A stretch of 64,000 bases of DNA, taken from positions 95,565-159,564 of the forward strand of contig SSNU01000147.1 of assembly GCA_012064415.1 (NCBI GenBank). The letters are read 5' to 3'. The stretch is from Gyrodactylus bullatarudis. Taxonomy: Eukaryota > Platyhelminthes > Monogenea > Gyrodactylidea > Gyrodactylidae. The notes under the pieces were generated by a model that saw nothing but the letters and a program-made list of their open reading frames with translations, did no database searches and was not told the origin of the DNA. The position numbers and the translations under genes are program-made. Below are positions 46,650 through 57,429 of this stretch, piece by piece; the stretch's first letter is position 1; each line of letters opens with the position of its first letter.

Positions 46650-47309
46650 TCACCTTAGACTGTCAGAAATAGGTGTCGATTTGGATTTTTCCATGATATT
46701 TGATGATAATTTGCTATTTTTCGGACTAGTATTATTCAAACTTGTATATTCCAAATTAGAGTGCTGATAAGCATTTAATTTTTCAATAATCTTGGCATTC
46801 CTATAATAATTATAGTATAATTTAAGTAAAAAATTTTCGTAGAGTTGCAGATGCAGATGTATGAACCTTATCAAGAACTCACTTCTGAGAAGATACTATC
46901 CAAGCTGAAAAGAAAAGGAGCGTCGGATCAAATGTATTTCAATGATGAAAATTTTATGCTAGAGAAAGAGTGAAACTCACTTATGATCACAATTATGAGT
47001 ATGGTCATGAGGAGTGCCAATGCGAGGAGAATCTAGTGGTTGACAGTAAGCTAAGTGACGTACCTTGCAATTTCTCCACCAAAACTTTCTCTTGAGTTTA
47101 CCAGCACTAGCTTCGAACTGAGAGGCGCCTGCTTGCAGAGCATCAGCTCGGTTGTCAAGTTTGGAAAGATTCTTGTCTCTCTCAAGAACTTTTTCTACAT
47201 TGATGCGCATGATATCGACGACTTCATCTACTTTCGCTTGAGTCTGTTGAAGCCTTTTGTTGGGGGCAGCAGGAGTGATGTTTGTTTTTTCTTCAGGTTG
47301 GTCATCCAT
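46650..47309 (-). CDS. Synaptobrevin/VAMP (v-SNARE) with a long luminal tail
   Basis: Exons 47064-47309, 46981-47032, 46883-46904 and 46650-46800; introns 31, 76 and 82 nt; 156 residues. A short N-terminus ([19 protein letters not shown]) leads into the R-SNARE coiled coil: [40 protein letters not shown], with the zero-layer Arg in ERDKNLSKL's preceding heptads and the classic [20 protein letters not shown]. Exon 2 encodes the membrane anchor ([17 protein letters not shown]). Animal neuronal VAMPs end a few residues after the anchor; here exons 3-4 add about 50 Ser/Asn-rich residues (for example [19 protein letters not shown]) on the luminal side. The frame is exact through all junctions, but the tail depends on two inferred introns, one exon being 22 nt. 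Confidence 0.85.
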
Positions 47310-47519
47310 TAGAGAGTTTGAAAGATGAGCAAAAAAAGGATGATTTAAGGTGATGAATTTAAACAAATTAAAATTTAAACAAGCATTTTCGATTTCTAAT
47401 TAATCATGCAGCAGGTTTGTTTTGTTATTAGAAATAGTGTATTGGGTTTTTGCCTCAATTTAACTGAAATATCTTATATTGTAAAAGGGTCTAAAAGCTG
47501 CAACCTACTCGGAACATAT

Positions 47520-48920
47520 ATTATATAAGTTATACACTAGAATTTTATTTGAAACAATTAATAAACATATTGTGATTATCTGGCATATATAATAAATATG
47601 AACTGATGCTGGCAATGTTTTTACCATTAAAATGAGAGAAGTTAATTTTAAATCTTGAGCGAAGGGAGAGAAGTACAGAGAAGTAAGAACAAAATAGAGT
47701 AGAGGTAGATGAAATTTTAATATCGCTTGTCTGAATCATAGATGATAGAGAATCCAATTTAAATACTAAAAACTAATTTATTAAGCTATAAAAATTTCAT
47801 TTCGGTCAGAATTTTCCAAAAAAAGATTTTGCCAATTTTGGTAAATCAAATTCCCACCAATGATTTTCGCGCACTTTATCTGATCAAATTATTCTTCATC
47901 AAAATCTAAATGAAAAGTACCAGAACTTCATAAATTCTTAATCAGAATAATTCAGGGATTAAAATTCTATGCGTCTTGATTAAATTGATATTTTGATTTG
48001 TTTTAATCATTCTAATAAATTCATCACTTTTGAATTAATTCTTAATAAAGTAATAGTAGCAATTTTCATCATGCCCTGTTACACAATGATTGAAATCAAC
48101 AATGAAGTAATAGATTTTTATATTAAAGCTGGGATAGAATCAAAAGATTACCGTCCTATTCTAACAAGCATTGATAAATTACAGAAAGATGGGCATGATA
48201 TGAGAGCAACTAAAAAGTGTCTAATTAACTTTTGGAAAAAACTCTTTCCTGTTGCAGGATGCTCCTGCTTATCAAGTCAAAAATCCCTTATAATAGAGTA
48301 TCCTCTTGCTGAAAGCAGGTTTTATTGGCTGTTGGGTTGAGCAGTATACTTGGAATACAGTAACGCATAGACTGAGATGCGCCTAAGCCAGAGAGGAAAA
48401 ACTTTGGCACGCTCAAGCGAATCGTTATAAGGTAGGGGGCCAGTTATGTTCTGAGATAGATGAACTGAATGCGTTCAAGCTTTTTTGATGTCCCAGATAA
48501 CATAGAATTCCTGACCCATAGTCAAGATAAGGGAGTATGAGTGATTTAAAAGGAGAAATCCGCAAATCCGGGTTAATGAAAAATCCCTTGATAAAGTAAC
48601 TTTTGCACCTTGTCATTTTGAGGACTTCAATGGAATAAATGTTTGTATCAAGATTATTATCATGAGATAAGTCGAGGTCTTTGATGACTGTGACTGGCCG
48701 TTTGATACGGCAAAGGCTGATCGGAAAACTGAAAGTCTTTGAGCGCCATAATTTTAGTTTTAGTGTGGTTGATTTTCAGACCAAACTTCCAAAGTAAGTT
48801 TTCTGTGTGCGAAATTTCCTTGAGAATTGAATCAGAACCATTTTGAAGCAGGATCAGTATCTTGATGTCATCCACATACTTAAAGTATTTGATTTGAGAG
48901 GCTGAATCGATGATCAATTT
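47520..48920 (-). mobile_element. Second, 5'-truncated LINE copy, split by an insertion
   Basis: 47523-47700 matches the LINE 3' end at 41115-41290, and 48340-48917 matches its reverse-transcriptase part (IKYFKYVDDIKILILLQNGS, GLKINHTKTKIMALK). YADD is now YVDD. Between them, about 47705-48340 has no counterpart in the first copy and is an insert. Confidence 0.75.
48071..48340 (+). CDS. Unknown 89-aa open frame inside the LINE insert
   Basis: ATG at 48071 opens MPCYTMIEINNEVIDFYIKA, then GIESKDYRPILTSIDKLQKD and KKCLINFWKKLFP; the frame runs past the insert boundary into LINE sequence and stops at 48340. Amphipathic, no signal or membrane segment, no family recognised. The first ~60 residues look coding-like; the last ~25 are probably LINE read in antisense. 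Confidence 0.3.
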   Translation: MPCYTMIEINNEVIDFYIKAGIESKDYRPILTSIDKLQKDGHDMRATKKCLINFWKKLFPVAGCSCLSSQKSLIIEYPLAESRFYWLLG

Positions 48921-49171
48921 ATGATCACATTTGCTGTTTAGTAAATAGTGTTTACAGAGTCTAATTGTTCAAGATTTTCAATTTCTGAATTCTTTATTAA
49001 TGAATTAGAAATTTGGAGTACAATGTACTCAGTGCATCAACAAGATTGAAAAATTCGACGAGGTTCACTCAACCTAATCAACCATTTTATATAAATAATT
49101 ATTTATATATGGTAATAACCAAAAGATTATGCATGATATTTTGGGCTTGAATTTGGAAAATTCAAAGTGGA

Positions 49172-50048
49172 AATTTTTAGAATTTGTCGATACTAATTTT
49201 AATAGCAGATCGAATTCAGATCAATAACAGATCAAACAGATTTATTCTCAAACAATTTTCAAATAGGTTTCTTGATGAGAATTGGGTCTGGTTTCCTATC
49301 GGTGATTTCTGGAATTGTAGAGAAATTCAAACCGGTTTATTGATGCTGATCGACCAGGTCTCTGAATAGGAGCTTACCTTCTTCTGCTCACCTCTTCACA
49401 TAGTTTGTATATCTTATACTTTATGGATAATTTTGCCATGGGTTTAGATGATTCAAGCTTTGAGCCATTTTTCGTTTGCAAGTACATCGTGGTTGTGGAA
49501 CCACACTGGGTGTCCTGGTTCGTACGAACCATATTCTCCTCATTTGTCACCTTTGGGTAATAGATAGGATTCACAATATCCTGATGACGTTTTCTGATGT
49601 GGGTTCTTTCATCATTTCAACTTTTGGCCAGTTAGAATGCGCGTCGAAATGGGTCCCGCAAATCAAGGTGGATCCACGGATTTTTAATTTCTGCCCTAGG
49701 CTCTGGGGGTGATCTTTTGAGTAATTCACTATTAACTTGACATTTTTCAAATTCGAAGACAAATCTTTCAATTTCTTTCTCAATGTTAAACCTGTTTTCC
49801 TGGCTAGGGCTTTCATAGGGTGAGCTCCTGGGTGCCCTACATCTGATCCTCGCATAACTAATGATTTAAGCTTCTCAAGAATCCCAACTCTTTCGTTCAT
49901 CAATAAACATCCATCCAGTGTTTTGAGAGCGTCCCTTGGTTACCTAGGGAATGAAAAATATATAGGACAAATTAAAATTTATTTTCTGATAAATATGATC
50001 AATTTTTAGAATTTGTCGATACTACAATTTTAATAGCAGATCGAAATC
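49172..50048. repeat. Pair of ~45-bp direct repeats flanking an unknown gene
   Basis: AATTTTTAGAATTTGTCGAT followed by ACTA...TTTTAATAGCAGATCGAA occurs at 49172-49216 and again at 50001-50048. They bracket the ORFs at 49374-49950. Confidence 0.6.
49374..49950 (-). CDS. Unrecognised conserved-looking protein, two blocks in different frames
   Basis: Minus strand. Block 1 (about 49950-49575): DALKTLDGCLLMNERVGILE, GSDVGHPGAHPMKALARKTG, KIRGSTLICGTHFDAHSNWP. Block 2 (49574-49374): NPIYYPKVTNEENMVRTNQD, TQCGSTTTMYLQTKNGSKLE, ending SRRR at a good donor (GTAAGC). The shift between them may be a frameshift, or a 40-nt intron with a weak GTCATC donor that would join SEN to VTNEEN in frame. The sequence is highly protein-like (few repeats, GH/His motifs), but I do not recognise it. 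It could be a host gene fragment or part of a mobile element bounded by the 45-bp repeats. Confidence 0.4.
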
Positions 50049-50471
50049 ACTACAAATTTTGAAAAATAAATTTTTATATTATTATATTAAAATATAGTAG
50101 TTCTTATAAACTGGAAAGATTCTTACGGGCTTTTGATGGTATGATGTTGTTCAATAGAATTGATTAATCTCTTTTTTCTCGTCTAGTAGGTCTTGGAGAA
50201 ATTCACAGGTGGACTCGCTGGTTGTGCAGGAGATGGATTCTAAAACAAGTTTGAATCTGGCCTGAAAAAAAAGGACCATTCCAAGGAAAATTGACTATTT
50301 TCTTAGAGTTATGACAGAAACTTTCTGTTACAGACTGAAAAATCAGTTTGACTAAATTTTTGAAATGCCTCTGAGTCTCAAACAAAAAATATTTTCAAAA
50401 AATATTATTGTTAAAAATTTCAATTTCTAAATTGTGTCCATAATCTGAATTAGAAATTCTGACCTGAAATT

Positions 50472-51107
50472 ATGTCCCGTCCAAGAAGTTGTTCGAAATG
50501 CTCTTGTTCTAAATATTCTTTTTCTTCTAACAAAACTGTCTTCCTAAACAGATATGACTTCAACAATCTAACTCAAAAGAAAGATGAGAGTTATGATGAA
50601 TTTGCTGACAGAATATATGAAATGTCCAACAAAATGCGATTAGAAGATTATTCCATAGACCAAATCAGATTAACCAGATTCCTTGCCGGTATGAACGTTT
50701 CAAAGTATCCTCAGATACGCTCACAGTTGATAGAAAAGTACTGTAATGAATCCAACTTCACTTTCAACGATGCCTGTGCTGAAGCTGAAAATCTTCAAGA
50801 GGGTTATGAAATGCATTAAAATTATGTCAAGTATATCAAGACACCTTCATCTACTCTTTCTGACTATTCTGACCCGAGAAGTTTATCAGATTCTTCAGAG
50901 GAAGCTCTATATTGTGTTGGTTGCGGTGGTTCACATCGTCGAAAATATTGTCCTCATATCGACTCAAATTGTTTCTTTTGTGGTATTAAGGGCCATATTG
51001 AAAGAGTTTGTCGCAAAAAAGAACAGGAAATGGATTCCTCTCCCGCTGAGGATTCTTCAACTGATGAAGAACATTACTAACTACAGTACTATATTAGTTA
51101 TCTAGTT
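50472..51107 (+). pseudogene. Gag-like protein with CCHC knuckle
   Basis: Frames across 50472-51107 give RYDFNNLTQKKDESYDEFAD, IDQIRLTRFLAGMNV, a stop at 50817, then CVGCGGSHRRKYC and the knuckle CFFCGIKGHIERVC (C-x2-C-x4-H-x4-C). It is closely related to the longer copy at 61226-62026, which lacks the stop; this copy also has a shortened N-terminus. Confidence 0.75.
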
Positions 51108-51460
51108 TTTTTTTGGAACTCTCCTATTCTTTAGAAAATAAATAGATTTTTATAATTATATATGTTTTAAGTATTTCTTTTTCCATTAGAAATTATTCGG
51201 CAATAGCTGATACAGTGAAAATTCTGTAAAACTATATCAAGAAAAGGAAACCATCTAATAAGAATTCCATCATAATTCTGATCACGGGGGCAATATGAAA
51301 CCAGCCTCTATCCATCGTTGCTTCAGATCCGAAAGCTGGGACCATATCCAAAAATAGATTGGTAAAGGTTGCCAAATGTTATGTAGCCACTTCCCCCATA
51401 GTACTCTAAAAACATTGAATAAACAAAGTTCATTGAAAATCCAACTTAACTTCACAAATA

Positions 51461-51721
51461 AGAGACCCCTCTTTTTTATCATAACAAACAGCCCCATCAT
51501 ACTGACTCTTTGTTTAGAAGACCCCCTTTGATTGAGGAATTCATTCTTAATTTTTACAACGTTAAATAGGAAAAAAGACCCCTCTGACTAATGGCTGCAA
51601 ACTCTGCAGTACAAAGTTAAATGTCACAACATGAATAAGATTACAAAGATCGTCTTCTAATCAGAGTGTAACACATTGTGTAAGACATAGTTGTTTGTTT
51701 TGATAAAAAAGAGGGGTCTCT
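51461..51721. mobile_element. MITE inside the Gypsy element
   Basis: Inverted ends AGAGACCCCTCTTTTTTATC (51461) and GATAAAAAAGAGGGGTCTCT (ending 51721), continuing a few bases further (AACAAACA/TGTTTGTT). About 261 bp with no coding capacity; no clear target duplication. Confidence 0.65.
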
Positions 51722-52097
51722 CAAGTGTGAAATTCTTTTCAAAAAATAATTTTCTATTACAGTAGCATCTCAAATCCCAATACAGTAAGAGTGCTGTGTG
51801 AATGCCCTCTACTCCTGTGTTTGTCCTTTGAAATATGTTGAGATAGATATCAGTGCTGAAGAAAAGACTAAGGCTAAATTTCTGGTTGACAGTGGTAGCT
51901 CGGTCAATATGGTTCAAGGTAGAATAGACGCTTAAAGATTGGTTAAAAGCTGGGATAATAGAACCTGTTGAGAATCCAAGTATGGCAGCCCCTCTTTCAA
52001 TTGCTCACAAAAAGAATGGTGAAATTAGGCTGACAAGTGGGTATCACAAAACAACCAATTTGTTCATTGATCCTGGTTCGTATTTTTTCAGGAGGCT

Positions 52098-53030
52098 ATG
52101 TCGAGAGCCTTGGCAGGAATACCTAGAATGGCTGTTTTTCAGGATGATATCATCATTGGTGGTCGAACAGTGGCTGAACATGACGAGGTTTACAACATGG
52201 TTGGTGACCGTCTCAGAAGGTATGGTTTCAAAGTTAATCTCCAGAAGTTACAGAAGTGCAGTAAACGGATTCAATTCATGGGGTTCATCATTGATAAGGG
52301 CAAAGTATTACCTGATCCTGAGAAGATTTCGAAGATCAAAGACCTTGGCACACCTACGAATAAGAGTCAGTTGCAAAGCTTGTTAGGCATGTTGCAATAC
52401 TATGGTATGATGTGTGAGAGTTACTTCCCAATACTAAGCAAGGTGTTTGGTCTACTACAAAAGGATGTTGAATGGCACTGGTGTGATGACTATACGAAAG
52501 AGTTGGAGGAAGTTCTAATTAAAATTGCTGAAGCAAGTTTGATGTTGTACGATCCTAATAAACTCATTTATCTCAGAACAGATGCATCGGCTAAGGGTCT
52601 TGGAGCAGTCATCTCGTATGATGAGGACATGAAGCAGGTCATTCACCATTCTAGTAGACTACTCAAACCAGCCGAAAGGAAGTACTCCAATTTGGAAAGA
52701 GAAGCACTTGCGGTGGTTTATGGTGTTCGCAAATTCTACAGATACGTTATTGGCAGGAAATTTGTCATACAGACTGATCACAGTCCGCTGCAGTACATAT
52801 TCTCTGATCACACTGAAAACAGGCGTGTCTCTTCGAGGGTTGATGGATGGAGGCAGTGGTTATCATTATTCAATTATGAGGTCAAGTACCGGCAGGGGGA
52901 ACGGATGACTCTCCCGGATGCGGTGTCAAGAATTGGTATAAAAGAAGACGTGCTGGAGACTGTTGATGAATTTCTGGTGGTTCCGCAAGTAAATTTTGTG
53001 TATGCAGATGGTTCACATGAAACATTTTAG
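52098..53030 (+). pseudogene. Gypsy reverse transcriptase (C-terminal half) and RNase H
   Basis: Starts within RT: ALAGIPRMAVFQDDIIIGG contains the catalytic Asp pair (F-x-DD form); CSKRIQFMGFIIDKGKVLPD and TPTNKSQLQSLLGMLQYYG are thumb motifs. RNase H follows: LRTDASAKGLGAVI, LEREALAVVYGVRKFYRYV, VIQTDHSPLQYI. The frame ends with TAG at 53030, just before the integrase linker. The upstream RT (normally ~90 residues with the first catalytic Asp) is deleted, so it is inactive. Confidence 0.85.
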
Positions 53031-53987
53031 AAGGCTATCAGACGAACGGATGATTCGCTCTATTGCACGCTGAAGGAAAAGATTGAACGGAACTGGAGTG
53101 GTAATGTTAAGCTCCTGAGAGAATTCATTCAGTGCAAAGATGACTTGTATGTTGAGGAAGATGTAGTGTACCTTCGTGACAGAGTAGTTGTTCCATAAGA
53201 TCTGAGGACCTTAGTTTCAGAGGGACTTCACGCAAACCATCCGGCTCGACATGCAATGTATGGGATTGCCAAGAGGTATTGTTGGTGGCCTGGAATGTAT
53301 CAGGATGTCAATCGTTGGGTCAATAGTTGCCTCACCTGTCAGAAAAATCGCAGGAGAAGAGTAAATGCAAACCTGGGAACGTGGCCGGAAAGTGATGTTT
53401 GTATGAACAGGGTGCATGTGGATGTGGCACATGTGGATGGGAGATCAGTATTGGTATTGGTGGATGCCTTTTCGAAATGGGTTCAAATGAAGATGCTGTC
53501 GTCATTGTCAGCTGAGCACACTGTGGAAGCCCTTCATGAGATCTTCCAGCTGGTTGGATACCCCAGAATTGTGATTTCAGACAATGGTACGAACTTTGTT
53601 GCCACCCAGATGACGGAGTATGCAGAAGCCAAGAATATTGTGTTACGTCAAACCCCACCTGGTCATCATCAATCTAATGGAATTGCTGAGTCACTCATCC
53701 GAGATTTAAGAATGTTCCTTTCGAAAACAGTGATTACGAACAAGAGGAAAGCTATAAATGAGTTTGTAGCTCATAGAAACTCGACACCCAATTCTAAAGG
53801 GCTCACACCAAATGATGTAATCTTCACCTTCAGACCTAATACCGAAATGGATTTGGCGCTACTTGATGGTGAGAAGGAAAAGGGTCTAGTGTTTATTGAA
53901 GGCAAAGGTTGGTCAGGTCCTATTGATGTAACTAAGAATTCGGAGCACACATGGACGGATACAAATGTAATAGAGTCCAGTATGTAG
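53031..53987 (+). pseudogene. Gypsy integrase
   Basis: The linker frame continues from 53031 with a stop at about 53197. Then the HHCC zinc module: HPARHAMYGIAKRYCWWPGM, CLTCQKN. The DDE core: VHVDVAHVDGRSVLVLVDAF, VISDNGTNFVATQM, HHQSNGIAESLIRDL. All three acidic residues are present. The C-terminus is cut where LINE sequence begins. Confidence 0.85.
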
Positions 53988-54900
53988 AATTTAACAACAC
54001 CACCAGTAGTCTAGAACGCATCAATTCAGGCGTTCCCCAAGGTTCCACTATCGGTCCCCTTCTCTTCAATATTTGCTTCGCTGATATTCAGCTCCCAGAA
54101 GGTATTGAGGGTGCCCTATTCAAATTTGCAGACGATCTAAAGTTCGTCTTAAAGGTGAAAAATTCCCTTGATATTATTAAAATAAATCATAACTTCTCCC
54201 TTCTTAAAGATTCACTCGAGACCATGGGGCTCTATATAAATAGAGATATGTAAATGCAAAATATTGCTCCCATCGGATCTCCCTGCAACCCTCCTTGAAT
54301 CTCTTCTACTTCCTGGAGAAATTGTCTCCTTCACTTCAGATCTAGGTTTCGGTATTAACTCTAAACTAAAAATTGACCCTCTCTCTAACCTGCCTAAAAT
54401 AAACTCCATGATCATGGTCATTCTCAAATTTTCAAAATCTCTACCCTTAAGAATTAAGGCATATAAGTCATTAGTGCTCACACACTTTGACTATATCTCA
54501 CCCCTTTTAACTAACTTGACTATTGACCAGGCTAGACATATCGAAAGAATTCAAAGTAGATTTCTTTATTCTCTCTATCCTGATCTTAATTCATACAATG
54601 CTCGCATTTCGGCGTCTGGCCTCAATCCCTTATGGGTTCGCCGTCATGCTTTCATCATTAAAAAGTTCTTTGAATCTTCGATCAGAATCGAAATGTCTTA
54701 CAATCTAAGAAATATTTCTTATGAAAATAACTACTTACTCTCTACCTTCAATAAACTTAATGATAAGTATGACTTCTCGAATTGTGACAACCTAAACTCA
54801 ATTAAAAATATTATGAAACATCTTCGATCTAAAATCGACTACACCTACTCTCTTCTATATCCTGATCTTCATTAAGTAGGATCTACCAGGTGCTTTTCGA
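53960..54900 (+). mobile_element. LINE reverse-transcriptase fragment joined to the Gypsy end
   Basis: RINSGVPQGSTIGPLLFNIC, FADDLKFVLKVKNSLDIIKI, a stop after INRDM at 54253, then in a new frame LPATLLESLLLPGEIVSF and YLLSTFNKLNDKYDFSNCDN to the stop at 54875. 5'-truncated; same family as the minus-strand copy at 27120-27925. A downstream T-rich tail (55060-55085) may be its 3' end. Confidence 0.8.
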
Positions 54901-57429
54901 TTAAACTTTTCAGATTCACCTACAATACCAATCCATCAAAGATGTCCTACTCCCAAACCTAACTCGATTTCAATCAAAAACTTTCAATTTTCATGTTTCA
55001 TCCTTATAACTATAAACCATCAAAAGATTTATTATTTATTTGTATCCTCCTTTAGAATTTTGTTTAATTTTCCTTTTTTTCAATATAGATTTTATTCTAA
55101 CAAAAAAAGGGAAGATTAATTCATGATGCTGACGTATTACCGGTTATGCAGAATCCCCGGCTGGAGTCCCTAAGTGTTAAAGATAAGGATCCAATACTAA
55201 ATTCCCCAATACCGGGGAGAGCTCGTAAGCCCCATAAAAGATTGATTGAAACCTGCTTGTTAACTTTCGGAGGGGATGATTTAGTGGGCTGAATTAGATA
55301 ATTATCTAATAATTGTTTATTAATAATTATTAATAATAACTCATATGTATATTTGTTTGAAAAGATACAGTCGGAACCGAAACTCAATGGCCACCCTCTT
55401 TTAAGAAACTCCGATAAAGTTGTATATATATTTTTGATCTATTCTTGATCTATTCCTACTGAAATGTATATAATAACATGTAAAGGTAGGAAAATTCAGT
55501 ATTATGTGTGGTTGACTGTTCATGCAAATGAAGATGCATATAATTTTAGTGAGATTTATTTATCGGTTTATAAGTGTCATTAACATATGAGAACTAATGA
55601 ATAACACATTTATTAATTTATTGCATACATAAAACCAAGAGTTGGACCTTTTTCTATACGCTTCAACTTGAAATATCTGATAAAAGAGGAACAATATAAA
55701 ATCTTTTATTAATGAAAAACCTAAGCTGGAATTCGATAGTCATAATTTTCAGAATGGTTGACTTAATCTAAATTTATGCTAAAAACCTTCAAAGCTCAGG
55801 TATAATCTAAAATTGTTTGGCGAGATATATAAAATATACACATTTATTTTGTCTCATTCACCACGTGTTTCATCTTCTCTAAATCACTCATCATAAGAAT
55901 TATAAAAGGCTTCTTTCTTCAATCTGTAGAAAGTATTAGGGTCTTCAAGACAGACTAAAAGCAGCTGGGGCATGAGTAATAATTATTATAATAAACTGAG
56001 TATTATAATACTCATTGAGTATGTGAGGCTGTTATCGGATAAATTATTCTTCAACACGATTTGAGGAAGGATTTAAAGTTTCTGTCATTCTTTCTTTCAC
56101 TAATTCTTCTACAAATCTACTAATTGGTTGAAATCTATACAGAATATTGAATAAAGAATGAGCCACCTTTATCACTAGTGGGAGAGCTTTCTTCATCGGG
56201 ACTTGATTATCAAGTCTTGATCTGATCATTATAGTCACTATAAATAATAGTCCTGGTCCTTCTCACCAAGCGGGAATACGAATATTCCGAACTTATGGCT
56301 CTTGAATCTAGTCCAGATTTCAGTGCACCTCGCAAAAATTCTCGCCCAAGTCTCACTGCAAGTCCTGGGCTCTCTCAAAAAAAAGAAAAATACCCGTAAA
56401 CTGAATATAATACTATGAGACTCATAGTATGAGTTCTTAACATTATTTTATACAAGGTCAAGTATCAAAATGCTTGTTCGTGATAATATTCAAGTTTAAA
56501 GGTCAATGAATGTTTTCAATAAAATTTCGAATATCTTTTTTGCTGATGAAAATAGAAATAGAATCATGTTAGGATCGTTTCTGTTAAAGTTTGTTATTCC
56601 ACAATGCCTACAAGAGAATTTAGGAAAAATTGGCAATGCACGACTATGCATGAGATTGAAAACGAATTTTCAGTTACTTTAGATCTCACACATCATTGTT
56701 ATCAAAGTTACAGTATACGTGGAAATTTCATGGAAAACTTTGACTTAAAAGATGGTTAAGATTCATTACATCTCTTATGTATAATACACATGTTTTTTTC
56801 CGATTTAGTATAGTAATTCATACGATTACAACATTCGGTTCAGCTAAGTTTAGATTCTAAACTTTAGAATATTTAACCATTTTAATCCAGGAATCTTTAT
56901 CATCTTAATGTAGCAAAATTTAATTTTTAATGAATATTTTATTAGATAAATTATTAGAATGCAGTTGTTACAGTATAACCTTTGAATCAGTATGTGATCT
57001 CGGATAATGTAAATTATTTATATTTATAGACAGATGTATTTTAAAACAAAGTTAGATTTTGCGGAAAGTAGTGCCGGACCTCTTCAAAAATATTTGGTGG
57101 CGATGAAGGAATCATCTAGAGGAATTTGAAGTCAAGTGAATAGTTAGTGATAAAGCTTATATTTCACCGGATCTCGTCAGACTATTACACCGACTCGATA
57201 TTTATAGAGAAAATAAAGAAAATGTACAAGCTCCTCTGATTGGTTATAATCTCATTGGATTATTTATATTTATAGACAGATGTATTTTAAAACAAAGTTA
57301 GATTTATGTACACTATTATTGTTTTAAATGATAACTCATGATAAAATATATATTCTTGTGCTACGTGAAACTTGTGTCTTGTGAAGGATAGTGAACTATG
57401 AGTGATTACTTAAACTACTTATCAATAAA
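54901..57429. other. Largely non-coding stretch
   Basis: Includes low-complexity AT (55290-55330) and a 45-bp direct repeat (57014-57059 and 57258-57304, sharing ATTTATAGACAGATGTATTT) around ~200 bp. A minus-strand frame at 56044-56238 (PLVIKVAHSLFNILYRFQPI) has no support. Confidence 0.4.
56604..56759 (+). CDS. Small unknown ORF, 51 aa
   Basis: ATG in AACAATGCC-like context (ACAATGCC); MPTREFRKNWQCTTMHEIEN, then SYSIRGNFMENFDLKDG. No family, no partner exon. It may be chance or a relic. Confidence 0.15.
   Translation: MPTREFRKNWQCTTMHEIENEFSVTLDLTHHCYQSYSIRGNFMENFDLKDG

Larger units (their letters stand above)
50320..53987 (+). mobile_element. Gypsy-type retrotransposon, broken
   Basis: Order on the plus strand: gag with zinc knuckle (50472-51107), a MITE insert (51461-51721), protease (about 51830-51935; FLVDSGSSVNMV), a reverse-transcriptase start (HKKNGEIRL near 52008), then reverse transcriptase with RNase H, then integrase. 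Gag-protease-RT-RNaseH-integrase order defines Ty3/Gypsy. No long terminal repeats were recognised. The RT lacks roughly its fingers/palm centre, and several stops occur. It ends abruptly at a LINE at about 53970. Confidence 0.85.

Noticed and set aside
47055..47312. Plus-strand 85-aa ORF
   Set aside because: Exact shadow of the synaptobrevin first exon on the other strand.
55121..55387. Minus-strand 88-aa ORF
   Set aside because: No similarity, no splice signals, and it crosses low-complexity AT sequence.
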